Assembly: GCA_019915135.1 (NCBI GenBank)
Contig: JAHLMK010000014.1
Location: 930,001 to 994,000 of the forward strand
DNA: 64,000 nucleotides
Source of the DNA: Strobilurus pachycystidiatus
Taxonomy: Eukaryota; Basidiomycota; Agaricomycetes; Agaricales; Physalacriaceae
Reading direction: 5' to 3'
Shown here: positions 1 through 10,579 of the stretch, piece by piece
How the letters are laid out: each line of letters starts with the position of its first letter
How positions within the stretch are numbered: the stretch's first letter is position 1
Translations under genes and position numbers: made by a program
Notes under the pieces: generated by a model
What the model saw: only the letters and a program-made list of their open reading frames with translations
The model's database searches: none
Told to the model about the DNA's origin: nothing

Positions 1-1420
1 CTCTCATCTCAATACACTATCGTAGCTTCGCAACGAGTGCGAAAGATGTGGAAAACAAGCCGGTTATCAACGAGCGTGGTGAGCACCCCGTTATCGTTAA
101 CTTCAATCGTGTACTTGGCTGATGGTGATAATTCAGATACGAAACCGCCTCCAAAGCCCCACTTTGCAGCGCTCGCTCAACCGACGGCCCCCTTCGGATT
201 GCCGTGCTACCTTCCACACAGCCCAAGGTTCACGCGGTACGGTCTGTACGGAAACAGAAAGCGCATCCGCGCCCATCGCTCCTTCCCAAGCCAAGAGTAT
301 CCAGCTTTGGTCTTGGGCTGTATCAGTCTGGGCCCGTTGCCTCCGGCTCACAATCACAGGATGTCATCTTTACATTGCCAGAGCAAGATCGGTCTGGTAG
401 CTTTGGCTTCTCTGGCCTGACGGAGAAGGAGATCGATGAGAGGGTACGGATCTGTTTCAATTCTGATGGGTTTTTCATTGTGCTCACGACAAGTGTATAG
501 ATAAACCGTGCAGTCGAAGCGGAAGTTGCTAGGCGACTAGAGATAAAGGAGAAAGAGAGGATGGAGAAGGCGCTCACGTCTCCAGGATCCGGATTCGGAC
601 GATACAAGTCGAGGAGCCCGAGGAAGGACGCCCATTCGTTGCCGCCAGGAATCCTGACGCCTCTTCTAAAGAAACACAAGGATCTGGATAACGAGCTGCA
701 CGCACGCTTAAAGGAGCTGGAGAAGAAATTGTTTGTACTTTCCTTTTTTACTGGTTTGTGCCAGGATCTTTACGTTGTTGCTTGAATTCGTCAGCGAGAG
801 TGGAAAAGGCGAGATGGCCCTTGTTGATACGCTTTCGGCCGCTGCGAAGAAGAAGACGGGGCGTGCGTATGTTGCGCTGGCACGGGCGCATTCTGATCAG
901 TGAGTGATTTCAGGTCTGGAGTGTGGCCAGCGCTGATGTTCGGTGTTTACAAGAGGCGACCTCAAGGCAGCACTGGAGTTGTACCGACGCGCAGAGAGCT
1001 ATGTGCCAGATAATCAGAAACTGAAAGAAAGGTGGATACTTTTCGTTGTGCATGTGTTCTTGTGCACGCTTTCTTCCGGGAAGGCGACATAGCTGACTGG
1101 TGCGTGTTTTCGCTAGGATTATCGATGTTGAGTGGGCTATCGAAAACTCTAAGCCGGGGGTTGCGTTGGAGTCGCCGAAGAGGGGCAGGAAGAAGAGGGG
1201 CAGGAAGTGGAGGGCGAGGAGGGAGAGGGATGAGGAGTTGGAGGAGATTGATGAGGAGGGCGAGGTGGCGGATGCTCTGGGCGAGGTGACGAACATGGCG
1301 AAGCGATCACGGGACGAGGGGACGCCTGTTGGTGCAAAGAGGCAGAAGAAGGCGCAGGACAGTGAGGATGAGGAGTACGTGTTTGCGGATCTCCCGTCCA
1401 GTCCTCTCAAGGTGGTTTGA
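1..1420 (+). CDS. Kinesin-like protein, C-terminal part (gene runs off the left edge)
   Basis: The first exon ends with TSAKDVENKPVINER, which matches the conserved end of the kinesin motor domain, where the last motor helix passes into the neck. Later exons read through GLTEKEIDERINRAVEAE, a Lys/Glu-rich helix, and a TPR-like stretch (KKTGRAYVALARAHSDQ, then GDLKAALELYRRAESYVPDN). The tail is basic to acidic with Lys/Arg clusters typical of nuclear or spindle proteins. The exons I can join are 1-78, one ending at 443, 501-730, 795-899, 954-1031 and 1117-1420, with GT-AG introns of 54-85 nt; the phases agree from 443 to the stop. The join between exon 1 and the exon ending at 443 is not settled. 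The motor ATPase itself lies outside the window. A TPR-bearing kinesin tail suggests a KIF22-like or related fungal kinesin, but that subfamily call is inference. Confidence 0.65.
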
Positions 1421-1874
1421 ATTTGTCGTCAATATTTATTTATTTTGTGTATATATAATTGTGGTCTATGACGGTCTTTACGCGTATATTTCTTTGTGTT
1501 ATAATGAATGCTGGATGAATTGATAGACGGACGAAAGCGCGACGCGTAATTCGCCATCAGTGCGAGCACGTTGCCAAGGGGGCATTGGAAATGCCGACTT
1601 TGGCTGGTGATACTTTGATGGCACCAATTGCTTACCTCTCAGAGTATTTTGAGGGTACAATATGTGTAGAATGAGCTGCTTTTTGTGGCTTGTGAAGTCA
1701 TACCTTGTATCTTCTGCTACGAATTTTGCAAGAGTCTTCAGAGATAGTTCTCCAACCAGAATGATCGCTCCGGACTTCTAGATCTTGGCTTCTCCACGTT
1801 TTTGCTAAAAAGGGGCGGAGACACAGATGTGGCACCACTAAAAACTCTCCCTTTTACCACCACCCCCGACCGAC
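1421..1874. other. Intergenic: kinesin 3' region and desaturase promoter
   Basis: AT-rich sequence just after 1420 probably holds the kinesin-like 3' UTR. A pyrimidine-rich stretch at about 1845-1870 immediately precedes the desaturase ATG, as is common in fungal promoters. No gene is seen. Confidence 0.5.
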
Positions 1875-3531
1875 ATGACGCCCGACCCCGCCGTTGCCGT
1901 TGTCGAGCAGGACACCTACCTCGTCCCCGACTTTACGGTCAAAGACCTGCTCAGTGCCATCCCGTGCGTGCCACACCCGCGCCGTATCTGTCGCTGACCT
2001 CTCGCAGAGCGCACTGCTTCAAACGCTCGGCTCTCCGGTCGTCGTCCTATGTGTATGTCTCCTCGTGTAATAAAAACCATAGCGATGCAATTTTAACGGC
2101 CTCGCAGCGTAGGGGATCTTGTGGCCCTCGGATGCCTTTGGAAGGCCACGTCCATCGCAGACACGTACATCAGCCCATCTGTCCTCGACCTCCCGCACCC
2201 CGCCCTGTACGCGGTCGCCCGCGTCTCGCTGTGGGCTCTGTACAGCTTCTGGGCGGGGCTCTGCGGCACGGGCATCTGGATTCTCGCGCACGAATGCGGG
2301 CACCAGGCGTTCTCCGAGTCGAAAATGCTGAACAACACGGTCGGCTGGGTGCTGCACTCTGCGTACGTCGTGCATAAATCTTTCGGATAAAAGATTAGCG
2401 TGGCTAATGATCGTTGATCGCAGCCTCGGCGTTCCTTACCATTCTTGGCGGATCAGCCACGGCAAGCACCACGCGTCGACGGGCCACGTAACGCTTGAGC
2501 AGGTCTATGTGCCGAGGACGCGCTCAGAATACGGTCTTAAACCGCTTGACACGACCCGCGACGAGGATCTACTCGGCTCACGTGTTTCGGAAGAGGTAAG
2601 GAAGGAACTGTGGGAGGCTATCGGTGAATCACCCCTTGGCACTGCATTTGGCGCCGCCAGTTACCTGCTTCTTGGATGGCCCACGTACCTTTTGTTCAAC
2701 GCTGCTGGACAACGCCGCTACCCCTCGGGAACCAACCGTTAGTCCTTTCCCTTCTTCTACCCCAGTGATCCTGGTTCTCACTTTGTTCCCCCAGACTTCA
2801 ACCCCAACGCTGTCATCTTTGGCCCACACCAGTTCCGTCAAATTATCATCTCGGACATCGGTATCGCTATCTGGCTCGCTGCAATCTTCCTGTCGATCCA
2901 AACATGGGGATTGGCGACAACGTTCAGGGTCTACCTCGCGCCGTACCTCTGGTAAACTCTGCTCTCTATTGAACGCGAATCATACACGTTCTGACGTTCG
3001 CAATGTTTAGGGTCAACCACTGGCTGATCATGATCACGTTCCTGCAACACACGGACCCATTCCTTCCCCACTACCGTGCTAAGGAGTTCACCTTCCCTCG
3101 CGGGGCGCTCTGCACCGTCGATCGGTCGCTCCTCGGTGACCTTGGAAGCATCATGGGATGGATTGGCGCGACGACTACCCATGGTATTTCGGAAACCCAC
3201 ATCCTCCACCACGTTTCCAGCAAAATTCCCCACTACCATGCGTGAGTCATGTTGTTCGCACCCGTCATATATAGGGACTAACTTGAGCGCTAGTTGGGAG
3301 GCGAGCGACGCGCTCAAAAAGGTGCTACGCTCAGGCGGCATGAAGCACCTCGAGGGAGGAGCCGTCGGATGGGCCGAGATGTACCGCGTTTTCCGGGAAT
3401 GCAGGTTCATCGAGGACGAGGGTGATGTCGTATTCTACAAGAACTCGCATGGGCTTGCGCAGATGCGTCCGGTCTTCAACGACCACATCGAGAGCGCTAG
3501 TGACTCGGGGGTTGAAATGTTGGAGAAGTAA
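1875..3531 (+). CDS. Delta-12 fatty acid desaturase (FAD2-type)
   Basis: An integral ER-membrane di-iron desaturase that introduces the second double bond into oleoyl lipids to make linoleate. All three histidine boxes are visible after splicing: HECGH at about 2288, HGKHH at about 2459 within SWRISHGKHHAST, and HILHH at about 3200 within ETHILHHVSSKIPHYHA. This spacing and the PHYHA ending of box 3 are hallmarks of FAD2-type enzymes. The ATG at 1875 opens MTPDPAVAVVEQDTY, and the following YLVPDFTVKDLLSAIP fits the family's N terminus. I can place introns at 1964-2007, 2053-2107 and 2363-2423, with further ones near 2740, 2950 and 3245; phases agree. The length, about 430 residues, is normal. 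No defect is seen and the gene is probably functional. Confidence 0.93.
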
Positions 3532-4033
3532 AACGCTAACGTTCGCTACAGCCTTCATTAGAATATCCATTGGAGCCAACTTTCATACGTTCGTTTGGTA
3601 TAGAGTACTTACAGATAGATTATCATCGCGGGACATAGTTCGGATGGATTAATGACACGAAAAACATAGACTCAGACTGCAATGGAAGGAGAGTGCAAAC
3701 CGCAATTGGATTTTCCCGCGTTGATGAAGTCACTATATTCGGCTGTGCTCAGTGTGCTGTATGTTCTTCCGTTCTTCCTCGCTTTCATCGTTCCCAGCGC
3801 CTAAGTCTGCACTCATTCATCGCTCATGGATCATCTGTAGAGAAGCGCAGTCTGCGCAGGCAGTGCTATTCACTCTCTGACAGTCCTTGGGAACTTTTTG
3901 CTGTTCGGGGACCTCAACAGCCGCCTTCGATGTGAATGAGGCGCTATAAAAGTATGGCGGCCTCCCACGAATCGTAGGCTACAGGCTACTTAATGCATGG
4001 GTCGTGGAATAGGCACTGCATCTCACTCCTGAC
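3532..4033. other. Intergenic between desaturase and cytochrome b561
   Basis: Contains the desaturase 3' region and the promoter of the downstream cytochrome b561 gene. No further coding sequence is recognised. Confidence 0.5.
3945..3951 (+). promoter_or_regulatory. Candidate TATA box for the cytochrome b561 gene
   Basis: The sequence TATAAAA lies 83 bases upstream of the ATG at 4034, a reasonable distance for a fungal TATA element. No other evidence supports it. Confidence 0.4.
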
Positions 4034-4881
4034 ATGTCTACGAGTATACCGCTGTCGTCGTTCGAAAAGCAGATCCGGACCCATGCGCTGTTGTGTGCTA
4101 CGGGCTTTCTAGTGCTCCTGCCCCTCGGGGTCCTCATTCCGCGATACACCAGAGCCTTCACCAACAGGTGGGTTGTCATAGAGTAGCTATTGCCCAACCA
4201 GATGTCATCGTTATGTACAGGTGGTTTCCCGCACACTTTGCGCTTCAACTCTTCATCGCAGGGCCCGTCATCTTCGCCGGCTGGGCGAGGGGGCACCAGA
4301 CCGCCAGCGACTTGCACTTGCCGCACTTCATGGACACGCATCAGAGGATAGGGCTCGCACTGCTGGTGTTGTACGTGGCGCAGCTCGCGCTGGGAATGGT
4401 CATTCACTGGTGGAAGCCGTCCACGGGCCCCGGGAGGCGTCCGGCTCAGAACTACTTGCACGCCGTCCTGGGCCTCGCGATGCTCGCACTTGCAGCATAT
4501 CAGGTACGTATTCAAGATTAAATTCATATCGCCGGCTGCCGGTGTACGGTGTGGGCAGCAGCTCATGATGATGACCTAGGTCCACTACGGTCTGTACACC
4601 GAATGGGTCCTGGCGACGGGAGGCGTGCATGCGATCTGCAAGCCTGCCAAGAACGCGTGGGTGGCGCTTGTCGTCGTGAGTGATATCTGATGCAGCTGAA
4701 TACAGTCGCTGACTTGCATGCGTGGTCCATCCAGGTATTTTGGGCGATGTACGGCATCGGGCTTGCTTTCTTGCCTCGGCAGCTGCGGCAGGAGAAAACG
4801 AACAGACTGAGGTCCAGGAAGGGAACCGATGACGCAGAGCACATTGCGCTGAGTAGCGGATCCGCGTCCGTCATTGCGTAG
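4034..4881 (+). CDS. Cytochrome b561 domain membrane protein (no DOMON domain)
   Basis: A small di-heme transmembrane electron carrier. After splicing (exons 4034-4167, 4221-4503, 4580-4675, 4735-4881, all phases consistent) the protein shows a first hydrophobic segment at about residues 16-40, a helix in HFALQLFIAGPVIFAGW, then DTHQRIGLALLVLYVAQLAL, NYLHAVLGLAMLALAAYQ and a last helix near VALVVVFWAMYGIGLAF. The histidines in HFALQ, DTHQR and NYLHA are candidate heme ligands in b561 cores. An N-terminal DOMON or dehydrogenase domain, present in many fungal relatives, is absent, so this is the short membrane-only form. The substrate cannot be told from sequence. The C-terminal tail is short, polar and cytosolic in character. 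Confidence 0.85.
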
Positions 4882-5296
4882 GATGTAGGGCCAGTGCGTG
4901 GTAATAGCAAAAGGACATGTTAGTTTTTATTTGGGTATGGACGCGAACAACTGTAACGGTAAAGATCGTAAGATGTAAGGATACAAGAGATCGCGGACGT
5001 GTATTGATACATTGGTAAGGAGCAGCAGGATCGCGACACTAAGGGTATGCCTGAACACAGGCAGCCGCGTGAAGGAGTCAGGGAGAAGGATACAGTCGGA
5101 AAACGAAGACGAAAGCTATGGACACAATGGCAAACCCCTGAGGGCGAAAACAGGAACGAGACACGAGAAAGAGATAAGAAGAAGGGAGATTTACTGATAC
5201 ATTTGTTTGACGTCGGACGTCTCTAGGGACTTCACGATTTTCTGTGCACATCACTTCTGTGCAGTTCCTAGACTTGGGGTGGGCGATGCGCCCAAA
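4882..5296. other. Convergent 3' regions
   Basis: Lies between the stop of the plus-strand b561 gene and the stop of the minus-strand SPOC-like gene. It should hold both 3' UTRs. No gene or repeat is recognised. Confidence 0.5.
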
Positions 5297-6485
5297 TTAG
5301 GTGTAGCGGGGAGAGCTGTTTTGTTGGGGAGAGCCGCCCTCGTTCTCCTCCTTGACGCCCCAGGTCAGGGAGCCGGGTCGGGGTGTAGTGGCGTAGGGAT
5401 CGGGTTGGCCGTAGGGACTGGTATTACGATACCCTCCAGATGAAGGTACATTATTAGGGGAAATCATTTGCTGGTAGTTTGGATGGCGTTGCTGCTGGTG
5501 GTGTGAAGAGGATATGCGTGGTGGGGGTTGGTCACCACCGTAAGCAAGTTGATAGGATGACTGGCCGTGGTCAGGGTACCCGCTTTGGTCGATGGGCGAG
5601 ACGGGGCTGATAGACGAGCCTGCACCATACCGGAGGGACGACGTCGTATTCAAATACATGGATTCGTTGCCAGCGGGACGCGGGTACGAGGTGGACGGGA
5701 TCATGCCGGGCCGCTGGGATCGCGATATGGGGACGTTCGATGAGCGCGATACGGGGACGCTGGAAGTCGACGCAGGCGCAGGGGAGATAGAGGATGGGAT
5801 ATTGCCACGTCCCCGCCTTAGTGCAGAAAGGACGAAGTCTGGGAATGGTGTTCCCCCCGTGAAGATGGCCCCAATCAACATGGCCGACGAATTGGAGGCC
5901 GGGAAAATCAGAATTCCGCTCGTTGGCAGAGTGTTGGACATCCCCGGGGATCCAGCATCGGAGAAAGGAGCCAAAGCAACCTGTCTTCTGATCAGACTCG
6001 CGCAACTACGGGAATGCTTTCAACAACTTACAGTTCTTCTATCGAAAAGAACTCGCGATAGATGCCTGAAGTTTGCTGTATTCACTTGTTGACGACTCGG
6101 ATCTCGTATGCGATCCGGAAGGAAAGTGCAAATGGGAATCACAGGACGGCGTGGTTGCTGAACGTATGCTTGGAGGTCTGATAAGATGGGCAAATCATAT
6201 GGCGAGGCGATGGAGAAGAAAAAGCTGTCTGGCCAGGTCTCAGTTCTGCTAAGCGATCATAAGTCACGATAACTGATTCAGGACTTCAAATTAGATGGCG
6301 TACTTATCCCCGTCTGTTTCTACGGAGGTTACGCCGATAGATTGCGAGTTTGCCGGGTCGGAGGTCCGCAATCCTTGTACGACGAACAAGCCGCGCCACG
6401 GATGCGTCAGGGCAGACCTTGGCGCCGGGGAGGGGGCTCCGGGAGGTGGAACGAAGCCGTCGAGGTTGGATGGAAGACGGTACAT
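5297..6485 (-). CDS. SPOC-like domain protein with Ser/Pro/Gln-rich tail
   Basis: Three exons on the minus strand (6485-6304, 6248-6032, 5980-5297) join in phase to a 360-residue protein. Residues about 30-170 follow the pattern of a SPOC domain: a Trp-Arg-Gly-Leu-Phe start, VTSVETDGDNRTETWPDS, then LPILSDLQAYV, a strand pair VPICTFLPDR-like, NFRHLSRVLFDRRTVALAPF and GILIFPASNSSAMLIGAIF. SPOC domains bind phosphopeptides or corepressors in Spen-family and PHF3/Bye1-type transcription regulators. No RRM, PHD or TFIIS segment is present, so this is a stand-alone form. The remaining 180 residues are low complexity, rich in Ser, Pro, Tyr, Gly and Gln, with a His/Gln run, and are probably disordered. 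The SPOC call is pattern-based; a fungus-specific domain of similar fold is the alternative. Confidence 0.55.
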
Positions 6486-8254
6486 GGCGCGTCAAAAGAA
6501 AGGAGATTGAAGAGAGCGTTCCGAAGTAATAACGAATGACGTGTCGTGGAGTGAATGAGCGTATGTGTAGGCAACGAGAATGCAGAAGAGAGTGGCTGTG
6601 TGACTGCTGCCTGAGCTTGTCGGGGAGGAGGGGAAATGTAGCGATCATTTGTGGAAAAAGTGCAAGGTTTTATACCCGCGATTTACCCATCAAAACTATG
6701 AATGAGAACATTCCCGATGAACCTTCCAGAAAAGAAATTCAAAGTCTATTGTCGAGATACGGAGCCAGGCCAGATTTGGACAGTCGACGGCAGTAAGGCA
6801 GCAGTAACGCAGGAGTATCAGGAGAGTACAAATTTTGATCGCGTGGCCCTCCCGAGTATCTATGGCCGGTTTAGGCGCTCTCCAGAAACGTGGTACGTAG
6901 CAAATCAGGATCAGTAGCTTGTGGTTTCCGTCGTTCCTCGCATATTCTCAAATGGCGACATGATACTGTATGGTGGCAGGTCGGACCATTGAGAGTTCAT
7001 CAAGTTCACAGAAAGCAGCGTAACAGATCCAGCGCCCGCGGACCGGTGACATCCACCACACATAATTGAGCGAACTACGTGCCTGGTGGGGAACCTGCAT
7101 ACGATCGGAAACCCAAATATCAATTGAGAAAAGAAGGTGCTATGGCTATGACAGCTTCGCGCTTTGATCAAGTTGGCTCGCTGTGGGCTCTTGTGAAAGC
7201 AGCAGCTCATGGTGTTGGAGTGGGTAAGTCGAAAGAGAGGGTCGGGAGACTGCGCCCTGCCCTAAGATCCAAGCCAGATCGGATATACCTGGGTGTTGCT
7301 ACGAAGGGGAGACCGGAGGAGTCAGGATGCACTGAGGATCATAGTTACAATCAGCGCACGCGAGCCCCACGTGCGGAGTCCTCGGGATAGCAAGCTACTC
7401 TAGAGCCACGTTGTTAAGGCACACTTCTGATCTGCAAAATGACAAGTCGATCTACGTAGGCCAAAGTTGGCACGGCGACTAGGAATGCACAAAATGAAAG
7501 AACTCCAACCCGCGTACATATGTGATATACCATAGCTATGGCCGAATACGCCGGTGATGATGTGTACGCTATGTAGCTGTCATTGGGACGCGGCGGCGGC
7601 ATGTCCGACAAAGATATGTTAAGCTTTGCCAGTGCCATAAAGATGAGCTCACTTATCGAACCACGGGAAGCTCAATAAGAACACAGTTGCGAATCAATTG
7701 CGAAAGGATTCTACTCATATTTCAGATCTAGAGACTCGGCTACATAAGCATAATGACCGTCGCCGATCGGATATGCGTTCGCTTCCGCTTGACATCTTCA
7801 TTGATCAGTGAGTTTCAGGTCTCCAGACAGCTACATAGTCCGGGTCCGCGTTTCCAAATGTTAGTCTGCCTAGTTGTAACAGAAGCATAGGAACACAGGG
7901 CAAATAAGTCGAAGTCACCGTTGACTTCCACGAGACTGAAAGTTGCCGAAAAGCGTGCTCCATGTGTTCGCACCGTCAGAATCGGTGCTACTCAGAGCAT
8001 CGAAGAGACTTCTATTGTGACTGCAACCTGCAATCACAAGCAAGGCAACTATACAGAAATCGCAAGAGTTCGCATATGTATAAGTAGTATTAGTCCGATC
8101 CATTGGTATCAGTAGGGTTGTGAACAGTAAGTAAGCAAGAGCATATAATGATATAACTGTATGATGCAGCTACAGTAGCATGAGAAACGTCGACCATAGA
8201 TACCGTGGAGATACAGGATAAAGCTAAGCGAATGTACATGAATTGCGTCGTTGA
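6486..8254. other. Gene-poor stretch of about 1.8 kb
   Basis: Upstream DNA of the SPOC-like gene and 3' DNA of the coiled-coil gene. Short open frames on both strands (for example 7079-7390) lack recognisable motifs and do not extend by splicing. I see no RNA gene or repeat. Confidence 0.45.
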
Positions 8255-10579
8255 TCAGGTTATCTTCAGTGGGGATGAAGAAGCAGCAGCAGACAGAATC
8301 TGTTAGGATTAATTAACGCCGCACATAACAAATTAAAACCATGACAATGACACACCTGACTCTGAGCCAACTCAAACGCTTGCAACTGGGATGTATGCAG
8401 GGTCTCGAATGAGACCCTCATACCGGCAATGGTTGCCTCATCTGCAGCCTTAGATGCAGCAAAGGCTGACACTAAACCCTCCGCGGTGTCCGCCCGGAGC
8501 ATTGCCCTTTCCAACTCGCCCTGCAACGACGCTGTGCGATGTTTCTCCATCACAAGAGTTTCCTCCAGAGAAGAGACGATGTTGTGTTTCTCGAGGAGCT
8601 CGGAACCAAGGCCGCTGATAGAGATCTCAGCATCGTCGAGTTGCATTCGCATGTCTGTGGTCTCGTCGCATGCCGAGGCGTACGAAGCTTCGAGCCCCTC
8701 GACGTCGCGTTCGAGGTCTTCAATGCGGGAGGCGGTCTGGCTCTGCAGAGCGTCGCATTGATGGCTCTTGGATGCCAACTGCGAGCGAAGTGTATCGGCG
8801 CTGGCGCGAGCGTCCTCCAAGAGGGCGGATGTAGTTGTAAGATGTTGAGCTGTGTGCTCGGAAATGTTTTTCAGTTCCTCGACTTCGGCACACTTCTGCT
8901 CTAGGTCAACCTGTACTGTCGCCAACGCCAGCGACGTCGCGGTCACCTGCTGCTGAGCGTCGAAAAGAGTCTGCAAATGACCAGCAGAGACATCGTTGGC
9001 CTGTGTCAGCTGGGTTAGAGCATTCGTGAGATCGAGCTCTCGCCGAGTCGCGGCATTCTTGAGCTGAGAGTTTTCCGTGATCACAGTGTCGAGCTGAGAC
9101 GAAAGGGTTTCATTGGCCAGCTTGGCTTCATGCAATTGAATATGAAGTGCAGCGTTTGCCGCCTCATGTGACTCGTCACGGCGCTGAAGCGCACTAGCCT
9201 GCACCTTTAATCCCTGCAATTCCAGCTGAGACTCCCGAAGGGAATCATCCACAGCGGCCTTGTGGGTTTGAAGTTCCACGAGCTGGGAAGCAACTAGTGC
9301 GCTCGCTTTCGTTGCAGCTGTCAGCTCCTCGATGAGGGCGACCTCTCTAACGGAAGAAGAGGCGAGGACCTGACCACCGCCTGCACCGAACAAATCAATT
9401 GCATGATCGTCGTCATCCATGGCTTCATAATGAGGGCCAGGGGAACTTGGCGGCGTAGGCTGGCGACTAATCTGAGGGATGATAGTTCCGGACTGAGTGC
9501 GGATGATGCCCGACAAGCGGGCGCGAGCGGCAGGACGCAAAGGGGAACTGTCGTAAGCTGGGGTGGGTGATGATTGTAGTTGGGAATTGTAGTCGGGAGA
9601 GAAAGGTGCGTCCATTTCCACATCAGTCGGGGGATCAGTATCATTCTGAGCGCTATCTTCGGGATGGTATTGCATGAGATTGAGCTGGGTCTGGAGGCGT
9701 TGAATCTCCTGATGGCTCGCCTGGAGCTCGACCTCATGATCGCGCTGGGCATCGTCTTCAGCATCATCTTCATCACCCAGATCGGTCAAGGGAGAGGTAG
9801 AGCGCAATGTAGCAAGAAGGTCATATCGCTTTTGAAGGACCTCGAGTTGCGCGACCAACTAGATAGGCTATGCCTTAGTATTGTGAGTGTAGATCTGGGG
9901 TTTGATACATACCTCGGCCTTCGTGTGTCTAGAGCCCCTCACCGATTGACGTGGCCGCTTGGCCCGTGGCGTGGAATCTTGATCTATGTCACGAAAGACC
10001 GCCGATTTCCGTTTAGTTCGCCGCTTCATGACCTCCTGTGCGACACGCTCGGGTTGGACTGGCGAGCCTGGTGCCGGAGGAACAATGCTTCGACGCGCAG
10101 CGGTAATTCTACATGAATCGTATCATCAATCTAGGATAAAAACACGACGCTGAAACATACGTCTTCTTAGCAACAGGTGTGAAGGCGATAACATTCTTGG
10201 TATCTGTATGCATCAACATGCCTTCATCGACCTGCACCAACAAGATTGAGTATTGAGGCGCCGAGGAGATAACAATAGAACAGACCAGCTTCTCAATAGC
10301 ATTGCTGATCCACTTGACCCACTGAGGTCCGAGCTTTTCCCCGTTCGCCGAAGCGGTCCTTTTGACTAGACGAATGTTAGGGAGGGCGGTGGAGCGCTGA
10401 AACTCGGAGACATACTGTGTGCGCGAAGGGACGTCAAATGAATGTTGCTTTTCTTCTTTTCTGCTTGCAATGCATTCATGGAAGCCATTACACCTGCAGG
10501 GCGCGTGTAAGTCAACAGCCGGGGCAAGTGGCGACAACCTACGCTCAATGTACGGCTTGTTCTGTGCTGTGGGAGCCAT
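8255..10579 (-). CDS. Long coiled-coil protein with basic nuclear-type N-terminal region
   Basis: The minus-strand start at 10579 opens MAPTAQNKPYIERRLSPLAP. A globular N-terminal part follows (containing GPQWVKWISNAIEKLV and APQYSILLVQVDEGML), then a spliced basic linker with two NLS-like clusters (KRRTKRKS and PRAKRPRQS). From about 9858 to 8300 the protein is a roughly 480-residue heptad-rich coiled coil full of Leu, Gln, Glu and Ala. The last intron ends the gene with ILSAAASSSPLKIT, stop at 8255. The long open frame and in-phase joins argue for a real gene. The function is not recognised; a structural nuclear, spindle or cell-division role is plausible from the NLS-like clusters and coiled coil but is inference. 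The exact splice pattern of the first 200 residues is uncertain. Confidence 0.75.

Noticed and set aside
9580..10116. 178-codon plus-strand frame
   Set aside because: Antisense to the coiled-coil gene; hydrophobic look comes from the reverse of Glu/Leu-rich codons. No start context or homology pattern.
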